Shown: piece by piece, positions 1 to 11,667 of the stretch
How the letters are laid out: every line of letters begins with the position of its first letter
How positions within the stretch are numbered: the stretch's first letter is position 1
Source of the DNA: Hypsibius dujardini
Lineage: Eukaryota > Tardigrada > Eutardigrada > Parachela > Hypsibiidae
Assembly: GCA_001579985.1 (NCBI GenBank)
Contig: LRSR01001770.1
Coordinates: 1-60,542, forward strand
Reading direction: 5' to 3'
Length of the DNA: 60,542 bases
Notes under the pieces: generated by a model
Database searches by the model: none
The model's input: the letters and a program-made list of their open reading frames with translations, nothing else
What the model was told of the DNA's origin: nothing
Position numbers and translations under genes: made by a program

Positions 1-198
1 GTCGGACCTCAATCAAAGTCGTGAGATTGGTCATGAATCTCCACTGACAGACATGGGCGATCGGTCGCCACACCCACTGCCGTCGGGGGTCTCCGAACTG
101 GGGGTCCGAGCAGGTTACGGGAACGACATTCACGCCGGTGCAGTCGGGGTCGACCGTGCTGGACTTACAGGCGAAGCAGGACCATTGCACGAGCCTCC
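1..198 (-). CDS. Partial exon, Ly6/quiver-like cysteine-rich protein
   Basis: On the minus strand an acceptor (pyrimidine tract CCCCTTTCCCCTTAG, AG at 200-199) opens a reading frame that stays open to the window edge. It translates to a cysteine-rich stretch beginning RLVQWSCFACKSSTVDPDC and continuing with further Cys before a PIAHVCQW motif. The C-x-x-C pattern followed by an S/T-x-D-P-x-C segment resembles the first finger of Ly6/quiver (sleepless) GPI-anchored proteins of invertebrates. Both ends of the gene are missing here: upstream exons lie at higher coordinates without a recognisable signal-peptide exon, and the rest lies beyond position 1. The exon assignment is good; the family assignment is an inference from spacing of cysteines. 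Confidence 0.5.
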
Positions 199-472
199 CT
201 AAGGGGAAAGGGGAACCTGCAAGTAGCACATTCAGTAATGATTCAAATTACAAATAAAAAAGCATTGTACTTAAAATATTAAAAACGAAATGAATTTAAA
301 CTAGATTACTAAATTAAATTAACTCAAAAATTGACTAAATTAAATGACTAAATTACCGTACTAAATTAAGTTAATAAATTAAAAATAAAAAAAGATTAAA
401 TTAAATTATTAATCAAATGCGATCATGTCATCGCGGAACGGTTTTGATGACACCACTGATGATAAATGGTAT

Positions 473-791
473 ATACACACATGGCCACAATTTTGGGTGG
501 CAGAATTCGAGCCATCAGGGTGGTCTGAGTTTGAGCCACTCTTGGCTAGAACTTGCCACTGCTTTCTGCTGAATCTTTGATTTAATGCCTGGCCCAGCGG
601 AAAAATTAGATTGGGCAAGCTGCTCTAAATTCCGCCAAAACAAACAAGTTCAATCAATCGATCAATCGAGTAAAGGCTGCATGGTCAGCTGTGGTCAAGG
701 GCGCTTGCGCGCGGTGACTTAATTCGGCTCGAACTCGGACCACCCTTTTTGGTTTTAAGTCTGCCACCCAAAATTGTGGCCACGTGTGTAT
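473..791. repeat. Foldback element, family A (long form)
   Basis: The left end ACACACATGGCCACAATTTT is mirrored by the right end AAAATTGTGGCCACGTGTGT, with further inverted similarity inside (GGGTGGCAG and CTGCCACCC). A second copy lies at 31113-31432 and a disrupted one at 31742-32060. No transposase is encoded, so this is a MITE-like element. Confidence 0.8.
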
Positions 792-801
792 GCATGAAGC
801 A

Positions 802-1034
802 TACAGTCAACGACAAGATTGAGTACACTGGAGGGTCCGGGGTATGAGCAAAAGGGGCGAAGCAGGGGGTGGTTTTCAAGCAATCGAACAATCAACCACC
901 TGACCTGCTTGATTGATTGTGGTTGGTTGATTGTGCAGGTGATTGATTGTTTGATTGTATGAAAACCACCCCTGCTCCGCCCCTTTTGTCCATACCTCGG
1001 ACCCTCCAGTATACTCAATCTTGTCGTTGACTGT
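802..1034. repeat. Foldback element, family B
   Basis: Inverted ends: ACAGTCAACGACAAGATTGA on the left and the reverse complement near 1015-1034. Inside are the family hallmarks GGAGGGTCCGGGG and AAAAGGGGCGAAGCAGG and a CAATCAAC-rich centre. Other copies are at 1602, 15057, 18666, 30497, 30738 and 55991. Confidence 0.8.
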
Positions 1035-1139
1035 ACACTGACCTTGAACAACGAGCCACGTGACAAGGGAGAACCACGTGTGTGTATGTGTGAAGCATAC
1101 ACTGACCTTGAACAACGAGCCACGTGACAAGGGAGAACG
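1034..1139. repeat. 40-bp direct repeat, two copies
   Basis: The unit starting ACACTGACCTTGAACAACG and ending GACAAGGGAGAAC occurs at about 1034-1073 and again at about 1098-1137, separated by a short segment with a CACGTGTGTG motif. It adjoins the family B element and probably arose by local duplication. Confidence 0.8.
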
Positions 1140-1601
1140 TCAGTAGAATGGTGTTCCTCATTGAGCCGGACACGACTGTATGACCGCGTAAAGGGGCGGG
1201 GAGATAAGAATGAACAGCGATCTGGATTCAGTTTTTGTTGGATGGATTGTTAGTACTGCAGTGCAGGTACAGGCGGAGCGATTGGAAGGTGGAAAAAGGA
1301 ATTAAAAACGCAACTGATTTTTTCGTTGGATCTTCCATGTTCGTCGCATTGGCGTGGAAACAAATTTTCCCACGAGGTTTCAATGAAGAGAAGGCGTTTC
1401 CGCTGCTCCACCCATTGCGTCATTACCCGAGCGGGCGGCGGGCGGCGTGGCTATGATCTCAAGCATCAGTCTCGAAGCCGATTGGCGGATATACCGGCAT
1501 CATCCCTTGTTGTTGTTTCAATTTTCACCAATTTATATTTTATTGTCTGCACTAAATCCAAAACCAAGACATTCTTTCTTAGGCTTCCTTGTGTCCCGTA
1601 A

Positions 1602-1735
1602 GCGATAGAATTTAATCTAACGGAGGGTCCCGGAAATGGGCAAAAGGGGCGGGGCAGGGGTAATAATCGAATAATCAACCAATCAACCAATCAACCAATC
1701 AACCAATCAACCAATCAACCAATCAACCACTGGAG
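1602..1735. repeat. Family B element, half copy, with CAATCAAC array
   Basis: One terminal arm (TAAGCGATAGAATTTAATC, GGAGGGTCCCGG, AAAGGGGCGGGGCAGG) is followed by about seven CCAATCAA units at 1675-1730. The opposite arm is missing. A remnant of a family A short element (TTTTTGCCACGTGTGTAG) follows at about 1785-1888. Confidence 0.7.
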
Positions 1736-2121
1736 CTGCGGAGCAATCGGAGCGGAGTTACTATGAAATGTCTAGGAAGTATGAACACAGGCGAGTTAAG
1801 CTGAACTGGGCCTGTGCGTAAAGCCTTGCATTGAACGAGTTAAATGGCTTGACTCAGTTAGTGCACGGTTTTTGCCACGTGTGTAGCACATGCTTCGAGG
1901 AATTCGTTGATGGACGCCCTGCTTGTTGGGATTTGGGAGAGAAGGAAGCTTCATTCGATTCCACATTCTGATGTCCAGTGTAAAAAAATGACGCTGTTAT
2001 TAGACATATTTATGTAAACTATTTGCTTCTATTAGGCCCGAAAAAATGACAGAATTCTCAGCTCACATTGCGGAATTATTGTGACATTGATCTTGGATGG
2101 GTGCGGCGCGGAGCTGTCCGT

Positions 2122-2194
2122 CACTCCTACCATCACTCCTACCATCACTCCTATTCATCACTCCTACCATCACTCTTACCATCACTCCTACCGG
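2122..2194. repeat. 12-bp tandem repeat
   Basis: Six imperfect units of CACTCCTACCAT run head to tail. Confidence 0.9.
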
Positions 2195-2567
2195 CCAGTG
2201 CGATGCGCCACCTGCAGACCGAGTTCGCACTGCAATTTCCAATCAGTGGAATCCCACGGCCAACTTTACGTGGCAGCAGACTGTTGGTGCTGTTTATTTC
2301 ATCAAATATTCTGCCAACAATCGCTTTTCTTCCTCTTCTTTATGAAAATAATCAATTTCATTTTATAAAATTGTTAAAGTAGAATCCTATTGTACATTAT
2401 TATTTTCGCAGTTTTGCGAAGACGGAGAAAATCAACTGACGGTAATATTACTAGCCTTGTCTCCATTCTGTTAACATCTTCCAGGACCGGAAGCTTCTTG
2501 GAGAAAAAATCCCTCGGAGACGTCCGCATCATCCCTCAAATTCTCGCACTTTTTGGCAACAGATACC

Positions 2568-5221
2568 ATGATACCTTCGTCAGTGATGGCACCGGTGTTC
2601 AGCGCGATCGCAGGTGTGCTGACGTTTTGCGCGACAATGGGAGCAGGTAGGGAGATGCCGTCAACGATGGCCTTGTTTGGATGGCGATTTTGAATGTTTG
2701 AATTCAAGAGAAGAAGTGTTTGCAGGCTCGTATTTAAACCAAGTGACGTGTGGGAGTGTGGTGAAATTAAAGAACAATATCTACGACGGCCGGCTCCACT
2801 CGCATGAAGTGCGATACGGGTCGGGCAGCGGCCAGCAGGTTAGTCAAGTGGACGGGCGGTTGATTGATCGAACAGTACTTAATTGTATCACAGATTGTTA
2901 GTCGATTGATTGATGAATTGATGATTGTGAGTCTATTAATTTATCGGTTCATTGATTGATTGATAGATGCGTGGATTTTAATTTCATCTGTAAACGTGGT
3001 GGCCTACTTATTGTTCTCCGTTCAAAAGCTGCTGGAAATGCTTATTATTGTTTAAAAAAGAATACGTGGATCTTGAATTATCGACGAGTTTGCTTTGCCA
3101 CGGGGCGACTTTTAATTCGAGTTGAATAAGCCCGATTCATTGACTGTTTTTTTCATTGATTGATCCAACCAATCTGACAAAGGAACAATTACTAGTGTGA
3201 CCCTCCGATCGTGACCAAACCTTTTTTAAAATACCATATTCCCTAAAATGATTCGAAAAATTCGGCAAAGAGTTCCCCGTTCAACGGGGAGAACTTCGGA
3301 AGATCTCAATTGGCGCACGTACATTGCAACAGTCATGAGCGTTTGATTGAATGATACGGCACTGTAACGGTACGTACTAAAACATTTGCTGTGTTGTGCG
3401 CGTGTGTACTTAAGTACACAACCAGCACAGCACAAGAGCACAGCACACGCGTACAGCACATGTTTTAGTACGTCCCGTTACAGTGTCGTATCATTCAATC
3501 AAGCGCTCATGACTGTTGCAATGTACGTGAGCCAATTGAGATCTTCCGAATTTCTCCCCGTTGAACGGGGAACTCTTTGCCGCGAGTCATATTTTTAAGA
3601 TCATGTTAGGGGACGTGGTATTCAAGAAAAAATTTGGTCACGATCGGAGGGTCACACTGGTAATTTTTCCCTTGTGAGCTATTTTTATCAGGATGATTTC
3701 GATCGATTCCGAATAGTTCAATGACCAGAAAGTGCTTGCCCGAAGTGCCTCAAACAGGAACGAACAGATTAAATAGTTGAAATTATGCGTGGCTCCGCTC
3801 CGTATCAGATGTTAAAACTTTTAAAAAACGCATTTCGCTGTTGACTTATAGTCGGTTACCGGTATGAAATCAAAAACGGATCACAATTCCTACTGGACCA
3901 TCAAGGCGCCTTACGCGAAAACGCAATGTGATCGGGGAGAACCTTTGAAATGCGGATCGCTCATCCGGTTGCAGCATATGGCAACCGGAAAGTATCTCCA
4001 TAGTCATCACTTTTCTTCGCCGCTTTCGAGTAATCAGGAAGTGAGCGCATTTGGCGAAAACGGCCAAGGGGATACCGGTGAGTTGAGTCGTTCGACCAAC
4101 ACTGTGATTACTGTGTGGTGTCTGGCTTTATTATGTCCTCTGATAGCAATTTCCGCCCTCTGGTGTCCTATGTATTCGTTGTTCAGTTCAATCATGCTTT
4201 TCTATCCACATGCAAAAACTATAGCCTTATCTGTATGTCGACGTGTCCGTCTGTCTGCTTGTCTTGTCTGTCTGCCTGTCGTGTCTGTCTGCCTGTTTAT
4301 ATCTTTGCCTGTCAGTTTTTCTGTCTGCCTGCCTGTCTGTTTGCCTGTGTGTCTGCCTGTATGTCTGTTTGTTTGCTTGTCCTTCTCTTTGTCTCTCTGT
4401 CTCTCTGTCTGAGAAGTTGGGACTATGTTCCTGTTCGACTCTTCGCCTTGTGCCTGTCTTTTCATGTCTTGTGCTTACTTGTGTGTTCACCGAAAAAGTT
4501 TTGCAATCTACCGGACCTTCGTAATTCACGCCTTGCATTTTGCAGGTGACAACTGGCAGCTTGTCTGTGACGACGACTTCTGGGCCAGAGACGCCGCCGT
4601 CCGTTTCCGGCACGTTGACACTGGCGTAAGGGGATGGATGCACTCAATTTTTTATGCCTCTGAACTGGAGCACATCATGATAACCGATTGGAAATCTTTC
4701 GTATTTTTTTGCAGTATTTCTTACACATGACAGGCGCGACTTTCGGGCGACCCATCGCTGGGCAGTACGAAATCTGCGCGCACTCCGCGTCCAGTTCCGG
4801 CAGCTACTGGCAGGTAATGCATGCAAAGCGGGAAAGTGTTTTCACTTTCTCAGTGGGGAAGATGTTTTTACTTTCCCAGTGGGAATTTTTTTATTTTTCA
4901 AACCAAGATTAAAAAAAGCAACATAACAAACACTAAAAAAACATACAAATTGTGAAGTCTTTTTAAATAGATAAATTTACTGTAATAATAATAATGTAAA
5001 TTTCATGTAGAGCATATATTTAAAGTGAATAATAAAGAATATTCAGAGTAGAGCCGTTTTAAATAAAGCTTATCGCATATTTCAAGTTAAGTAAATGTAG
5101 ATGAATTTCATTTAAAGTAAACCATTTTTTTTAATAAAAAAATATTTTGTAGGTAATGGAGGGCGTCTACATTAAACCCTCTGACGTGGCCGGCACTCTT
5201 TCTCGCCACGACGAATTCTGA
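2568..5221 (+). CDS. SDF2: Stromal cell-derived factor 2 (MIR-domain ER protein)
   Basis: Six exons: 2568-2646, 2726-2838, 3852-4077, 4546-4625, 4715-4813, 5153-5221; 221 residues with an exact frame. SDF2 is a soluble ER-lumen protein with three MIR repeats that works with Hsp40/BiP in folding quality control. Exon 1 encodes a signal peptide (MAPVFSAIAGVLTFC), and the first mature motif is VTCGSVVKLKN, the canonical start of SDF2. Other conserved blocks are LHSHEVRYGSGSGQQ, NSYWTIKAP, LHSHHFSSPLS, NQEVSAFGE and MEGVYIKPSD. ATG 2568 is followed seven codons later by ATG 2586; either could be the start. The protein ends HDEF, where family members usually have HDEL-like retrieval signals. The 3' end converges with CREBL2 380 bases away. 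Intron 2 contains a family C foldback (3188-3668) and intron 3 a TCTG array. Confidence 0.95.
3188..3668. repeat. Long foldback element, family C, in SDF2 intron 2
   Basis: The two halves are near-perfect inverted copies: GTGACCCTCCGATCGTGACC on the left and its reverse complement near 3640-3660. Each arm is about 200 bases, and the centre is rich in CAGCACA units around 3380-3460. A second, larger copy is at 48364-49224. Confidence 0.85.
4230..4420. repeat. TCTG microsatellite in SDF2 intron 3
   Basis: Imperfect TCTG/CCTG tetranucleotides. They give long open frames on both strands that are artefacts. Confidence 0.9.
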
Positions 5222-5601
5222 CCGCTGTCTTCTTTCCTACACCCGAATCACTTTTGACACGTTTGTTACGTAATTTATTTCATGTCGAGGCACCGCCAGC
5301 TTATTCAACATCGCTCTGCACCACGCTTTGGTTGTTGTTTGACACACACAAAAACAAGCGAGATAATACTTCGAAAGATAGTTGTCCGAGTGAGAGTGCA
5401 AGCATAACGCCTAAAGTCTGTTCTAGTCCGTCTCTAGTCTGTACATCTGCATAACGAATAACGAACCATTCGGTACTCTGTCTCTATTGGCATGTGCGAA
5501 GAAGGAAAAACTGGGAGGAACGAAGAAAAGAAACTGTTCACTCAAGGAGAGAGAGACCATACTGGTTTTGGGTCGTCCTCGTCAGTCCTCATCAGTGCTC
5601 G
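5222..5601. other. Convergent 3' intergenic spacer
   Basis: The space between the SDF2 and CREBL2 stop codons must hold both 3' untranslated regions. I see no AATAAA of convincing position and no repeat. Confidence 0.6.
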
Positions 5602-8097
5602 TCAGTACGAGCGAAGCGTGTCTGACTTTGCCGGCGCATCGGACGCTGCTGATGCCGTAGGCGACAGCCGGTCACGTCGAAAGGCATCGCGCTGAACCGC
5701 CGGATGATGCAGATGGTGGTGCTGATGGTTCGAAGTACCACAGTCCAAAGGTGGAAGGCTGCTGTCGGGCGAGTGTGTGATGGCGTTTCCCGGAATGACT
5801 GCCGGCTGTGGCTGGGGCAGTGGCTGTGACTGCGAGATCAGCGGGGCCTGTGAGATACCAGAGGGACCGGCTGCAGTGGCCGCGACTTGGAACGGATCTT
5901 TCTGGAGGTCGCGGGGAACTTGACCGTGGTCCAACTGCTCACACCACTCCTCATACTATAGGGCGGAAAAGAAAGAAAATATGAAAATGAAATTAAAAAC
6001 ATCAGCAGCGTCCTTTTTTGCAGTAATGCAACGAAACCAGATCGAGTTTACATGCCGGAAAGACGGAGAACCTGGATGAACTACGAATATCATCACCAAT
6101 CAATCAAGGGAGCAATACACGGATCGATCAAAGTTTGACTCGTCATTCAGCATAGAAATTCTGCTTATCCGTCACACAGACAGAGGTTGTGTAACGAAAT
6201 CACGTTACGCGGGATCTACGCATTAGCCTAGAAATTCAAACACAACGATGTAATGATGAAAGGGGCGCAGTTGAAAGTCCTCGCGCATCCCGCCACCGCC
6301 GGTCGTTTCCTCGACCGGGAATGAACCCAGTTGAGAATTCGGCTCACTTAACACACAACAACAGCACAGACACACGACCTCTCGCAAATGCTTGACCTGG
6401 ATTTGTTGTCTGATTATATATGCGGATCGGAGGGAGGAGTGTGTATGTACACACATGGCAAAAGCATTGCGCTAACTGAGTTAAGCCATTACACTCGGTT
6501 GTCGCCTGTTTTTGTATACCCCGAGTCAAAGTGCTTAATTCGGTCAGCGCAAGACTTTTGCCACGTGTGTATGTGGTGATAAAGATTTGTAATACTACTA
6601 CACACGTTGCATAAAGCTTGCACTGACCGAATTAAGCACTTTAACTCGGGCTTGTGTACAACAGCCAGCGACGACCGAGTGTAATGGCTTAACTCGGTTA
6701 GCGCAAGGCTTTTGCCACGTGTGTAACACAGTGCGCTATTGTGACAAGACAGTAATGAGTGTAATGACATAACAATCGTGTACATTATTCCCTCCTCCCC
6801 CCCCTATTAAATTTTTGTTATAATTTAGTTTGTTGTTACATTTTTCAAGTCGACAAAGATTTATCCAGCAGAAAAACATCATAAATATAAACTTAATAGC
6901 GGATTGACGGAATTTATTATATTAATAAATATTTAAATATTTTCTTTTAGACAAGTCCAACAGCATTGATACGAGCTCATACACACTTGCATTTATTGCG
7001 TTATGTGCCCGAGTTAAAGCCACCCTCTAAGCTTTAATCCAGCAAGATAGGAGGTCCGAGTTCGAACCAATTCCAGCCAACGCGAACAGCTGTTTTCGAT
7101 TGATTGATTGAGCAAATTTATCTTTTGGAGGTCAAGCGTCCTTGATTGATTTCTTGAGTGTTTTTCGGTGCCTAAAATGCCCCAAACCAAAGTTAGATTT
7201 TGTACATAGATATGTGTTTTCTGATTTCACTCCGTTCTGTTCTCCGATGGTTGGGGAGTTCACTCCGTTCTGTTCTCCGATGGTTGGGGAGTTCAACCAA
7301 TAATCAATCAATCGTTGAAAAGCAGCAGCACGCGGTAGCTGGAATTGGCTTGAATTCGGACCCCCTATTTTGTTGAGCCAAAGCTTAAAGGGTGGCTTTA
7401 ACTTGGGCACATAAGCATTAAAAGCAAATGTGTGTACACGTGGCAAAAACCTTGCGCTGACCGAATTAAGCACTTCAACGCGGGACTGTGTATAACAGCC
7501 ATGCGTCTAACTTTTGTAATAGCTTGACTCGGTCGGCGCAAGATTTTTGCCACCTGTGTACATGTATGTCATGCGGTCACTCTCTTGATGACAAGATTAA
7601 CATTAACAACCTACTGCAAAATCTGCAACAGTAATATAATTGAAAGTTTTTCAGTTAACGAGTAATTATAAAATGCGCAATAAATTATATCGCAAATTTT
7701 TTTAACAGCGGTAAATTAGTATTGAAAATCAGTTAATTACTACACAGTAAAGTAAATTAGTAAATATTATACATATTAAGTAAATTAAAATAAAGTAGTT
7801 AATTACTGAATTAATAAATTACCAAACTAAAATTAATATTGAAAAGGATAAAGTGTTCTCCCATATTCGTACAACAGCTTTAATAGTTACTCGATTATTA
7901 ATTAATTAATTAAACTCTTATTATTATTAATTATTAATTAAACTCGATACTTAACATTACATTTTACTGACCATTTTGAGTTCCGCCTGTAATCGCTCCA
8001 CCGCTCGCTCCCGGTCCAGCACCAGGTCGTCCAAATAATCGTAGCGCAACTTTTTCCGTGCGCGGCATTCCCTCGCACTCTGTCGGCTCCGTTCCAT
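5602..8097 (-). CDS. CREBL2: CREBL2-type bZIP transcription factor (REPTOR-BP)
   Basis: Two coding exons are clear: 7972-8097 and 5602-5955. The first encodes MERSRQSARECRARKKLRYD, the basic region typical of CREBL2 (the protein called REPTOR-BP in flies), followed by a short leucine-zipper-like helix ending AELKM. The second continues YEEWCEQLDHGQVPRDLQK, matching the conserved segment after the zipper in CREBL2, then a longer low-complexity tail rich in Gln, Pro, Ser and His (HQHHHLHHP) with a stop at 5602. The family partners other bZIP proteins in nutrient and TORC1 responses. The 5' end is unresolved: the frame stays open upstream of ATG 8097 into a CA repeat, and no N-terminal exon similar to the vertebrate RGRKP segment was found, so ATG 8097 may be internal. 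Intron 5956-7971 is full of foldbacks. Confidence 0.85.
6446..6572. repeat. Family A short foldback
   Basis: Begins TACACACATGGCAAAAGC and ends GACTTTTGCCACGTGTGTA, with inverted GAATTAAGCAC/GAGTTAAGCC segments. About 125 bases long, in the CREBL2 intron. Confidence 0.8.
6599..6726. repeat. Family A short foldback, second copy
   Basis: Begins ACACACGTTGCATAAAGC and ends GGCTTTTGCCACGTGTGTAA. It lies only 27 bases from the previous copy and is similar in length, in the same orientation class. Confidence 0.8.
6982..7434. repeat. Foldback element related to family A
   Basis: Inverted ends: GTGCCCGAGTTAAAGCCACC at about 7004 and its reverse complement at about 7389-7409, with outer CACACTTGC/GCAAATGTGTGT. 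Inside is a tandem duplication of a 37-bp unit containing TCTCCGATGGTTGGGGAG (about 7218-7292). Confidence 0.75.
7435..7563. repeat. Family A short foldback, third copy
   Basis: Begins GTACACGTGGCAAAAACC and ends GATTTTTGCCACCTGTGTAC. It directly abuts the preceding element. Confidence 0.8.
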
Positions 8098-10655
8098 CTC
8101 CCGAACCGAACCGAAGATGTCTTCCGCGCGTTTCCACTCACACACACACTCACACACACACACACACAGGAGGCGCACAAAAAGTACCGTCCAATCAAAC
8201 AATCCCCCGAACGGTCTCACTGCAAGACCAGACGGAGGCGCGTGTGTGCACAATAACAATACTGTAAATTATTAGTGTGCACGCGCACACACGGCAAGAC
8301 CGCAGTCACCCGCGACAGTAATTTCACGTCCTTCAGACATCAGGCGAGCAATTTAAATAGTAGCACCAGCTGATCGGATCGGATCAATGGAGAAATACAC
8401 TTGCCGGCCGAGTCATTTTACAAAAGGAGGAAGTGTGTGCAATTGGAATGGGGGGGAGACATACAAGTGGCAGGAAGGAAGTACGCACGTTCACAGACAG
8501 AGAGAGAGACAGACCGCGAACAGACAGACAGACAGACACACGGGAGGCTAAGGTCAAAGAACTCGCGGGATGGCATGGGCAACCGACCCATCAAACGTAT
8601 AGAGACAGACTAAATCGGGGGAGGGATAGGGCAATTTTTTAAGTCAGAGCAACTGGAACATCGGCCTGTTTGATAATCCATCACACATAGTCTCACACCG
8701 TGCAGAAGGTACGACCGTAGTACTACGAGTTCTACCCCACCAGACACAGCGACAGAGAGAAAGTAAAAGAGTGAGAGAGAGGCAAGTGTGTTTGTCCAGT
8801 CTCTCTGCCAAGGGAAAATTGGCCTCATTTGCAGCGGGCGAGCCCCGCAACACACACACACACACACACACACTGCCGCCGCTGCCGCCGTCGCCGTCGC
8901 AGCTGATCACTTTTACTACAGACACAACACACAGCGATACTACCAAGGCCGCCGGTTGTGTGCATGGAAAGCGTTTCATAAGCTCGTTCTGAAACTGGGT
9001 TCGACGAATGGTGAGAGACCGACTGAGACTACACACACTGACTCTGACTGACGCTCTCTATAGGAAGTGACGTCGTCCTCGCACGTTCGTTACAGTACGA
9101 GGTTTTACCATGATGTGCTTATACATAATGGGACGTCCTCCTCGCGTGTGGCGGTTCTATGCATTATTACTGGGGCCTCAAACTGTATGAGATACTCGTC
9201 GCGAGCTAAGGTCTGGAAGGAATTGTTAATTGAAACATTTGCAGGTGTACGAGCGTGTAAGTTACGTAAGGGGAGTTTACATCGCTCGGGAAATATATTA
9301 CTGTAATCTTTAAATAATAATCGTATACTCATATATATACTTAATTAATTAAATTTAGTTTATTAATATAATTAATTAATTAATTAATATACTTAGTTAA
9401 TTATAGTCTATTAATATAACTAATTATTAATATACTTAATTAATTATAGTCTATTAATATAATTGATTAATTAATATACTTAATTAAATTTAGTCTATTA
9501 ATATACTTAGTTAATTATAGTCTATTAATATAATTAATTAATTAATATACTTAATTAATTATAGTCTGGAGGCATAAAACAGTGGGCGCAATGCGATGAT
9601 GAAGCATTTATGGATAATGTACCAGACAAGTAAATTCAAGTCGTAAAATAGAGTGTGAAATTGTAATCTGTTGGTACTACAGTACCAGCCCTCACTACAT
9701 TAGGAATCTACGTGGAAAACTGGCCGGTGACACTGGCAGTGACACTGCTGAGGAGCCATTAGGACAATTAAGAACTGGAACCGCAACCACAGATTCTGTA
9801 CCGTGCTTCGTGATTGGTAATGCTTTGCTGACCATATAGTACACGAGGTTGTCGCGATCGCAGCGTCCTCTGCGGGATTTACTCACCTCCATTAGGTGAG
9901 TGGCGAGGTCTGAATCGGATCAAATAGCAAACAGTCAAATGTAGCGATCTTTATCAGGGCATTTTTCTCAACTGCGAACATGAGATCGGAACATCTCATT
10001 CTCCGTGAGTACGATGCTATTAACGGTAGTTTCCGTATTCAAGCGCTGCCAAATCCCAGTGGGTCAAAGACAGCCTCAGCGTTAATCCGCATGGGCTGCA
10101 AACTGGGCACGACTGGGCTGGGGGCCAAGTCCGGATTTTGTTTTGATCATAATCTACACACAGCAGACAAACACACGATACAGCGCAGCTCACAGCACAG
10201 CACAGACTTTCCTTTTCAGCTTTCAAGCGAAACCTGACCTTCAGTCTCCCACATCCTGCCAGATTTTGTTTCCACCGGAACTGACCTTTCCGTCGAGATA
10301 TATTCAGTACTTGATTTCGGATCCTTCGAGCATCGATCAGGTTGGTGGGAATGGTGTGATGTTATTAATGAGGAGACCAGGATGTCCTCTTTCCGTCATT
10401 CTTTAATCCCATTTTCTAAAAAAAACATCAATTTTCCTGATGCTGTTTGATTGCTTTGTTGTGCCGATTTTTCTTTTTAAAATTCATCCAGCCATTTAAA
10501 TAACAAATAGCGAATACGGTGAAAGTGAACCATATCCTTTACCGCAGATATTTGTTGCTCCAGGGAATTTTTTCTCGACGAGCACTCAATTGGTACTAAG
10601 GAATTCATTGTGATCTCCTCCACTCTTCGCCCCTCGAGCCAAGAGGTTAATTTTA
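8098..10655. other. Upstream regions of CREBL2 and Rab5; repeats
   Basis: Probably holds the missing 5' part of CREBL2 (minus) and the promoter of Rab5 (plus). Visible items are CA tracts at 8138-8168 and 8850-8872, CAGA units near 8520-8540, a CRE-like TGACGTCG at 9066-9073, and an AT-rich array at 9330-9570. An ATG followed at once by a good donor (ATGGAG, GTGAGT) sits on the minus strand at about 9892-9882 and could be a tiny first exon, but nothing links it to CREBL2. I recognised no other gene. Confidence 0.4.
9330..9570. repeat. AT-rich tandem array
   Basis: Repeats of a unit containing TATAGTCTATTAATATA and TTAATTAATTAA, about 45 bases each, four to five times. Confidence 0.85.
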
Positions 10656-11591
10656 ATGGCGGTCTCGGCGCGCAATGGAGGCGGTGGCGGATCCGGACCG
10701 ACGGGGAAGATTTTCCAATTCAAGCTGGTCTTACTCGGGGAGGCGGCTGTGGGAAAGAGCAGTCTCGTGCTGCGTTTTGTCAAGGGACATTTCCATGAAT
10801 ATCAGGAGTCTACAATCGGAGCGGCGTTCCTTACGCAGACTGTCTGTCTGGACGAAACAACAGTGAAGTTTGAGATCTGGGATACGGCCGGCCAGGAGCG
10901 CTACCACTCACTGGCACCGATGTATGTTAATGAAGTGTAATGGTTGATTGGTTGATTGGTTTCATTTAGATAACTGAACAGCTGGTCATTGATTGATGGA
11001 TTGATTGGTTCAAGCTGATTATTGATGAGATAGATTGAGTTGATTGATTGAATCGATGATGAATGTTACATATACAATTTTTCGCCACTAGCGTTTCTGT
11101 ATCACGCATTCAGTTGGTTCATTAGGTCCTTCTATGGTTGGGGATATAGAAATTGCGGAATATTTATCAGCGCAATAGGCCGAAAGTTTATTGCGGTCGT
11201 TAACCGTGTTGCCTTTCGTTTTCATGACTGTAGGTATTATCGAGGAGCGCAAGCGGCTATCATAGTTTACGACATCACAAATCACGAGTCCTTCAACAAG
11301 GCCAAAGCATGGGTCCGGGAATTACAGCGTCAGGCAAATCCGAAGTAAGTCCAGGACTGCGGATACTTTTTGTTTGGTACCAGGGAGTACGCTCTACAGG
11401 AATCTTTACTCTTATTGTTTTTGTTTGTAGTATAGTAATAGCATTAGCCGGAAACAAGGCAGATATGGCCAACAAACGCACCGTGGAATATGAAGAGGTA
11501 GAATGTTTTGTATGCGACAAAGACAGGTCGACTGATTCTGGTCGAGATGTGTCTGTCTGTCTGCTTGTCTATCTGTCTGCTTGTCTGTCTG

Positions 11592-11667
<76 letters not shown>

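Larger units (their letters stand above)
199..2567. other. Intergenic region rich in foldback elements
   Basis: No gene was recognised between the Ly6-like exon and SDF2. The stretch 200-420 is AT-rich. 473-1139 and 1602-1885 hold foldback elements and direct repeats listed separately. 2122-2194 is a 12-bp tandem repeat. The open frames here lack splice sites or similarity. The 5' untranslated part of SDF2 probably begins near the acceptor-like TTCCAG at 2484, since that segment runs without interruption into the start codon. Confidence 0.6.

Noticed and set aside
2471-2707. 78-codon minus-strand frame antisense to SDF2 exon 1
   Set aside because: The plus strand has the acceptor, ATG, signal peptide and donor that complete SDF2, so the minus frame is its shadow.
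4202-4643. Long Cys/Ser-Val-Cys-Leu frames on both strands over TCTG arrays (also at 11508, 26377, 28634, 34607, 36466, 39296, 40954, 59056)
   Set aside because: Translations of TCTG, CAGA or CACA microsatellites in introns; every frame is open because the repeat has no stop codon.
8644-9036. 130-codon minus-strand frame with CVCVCV run
   Set aside because: Crosses a CA repeat, has no similarity and no matching splice sites to CREBL2.
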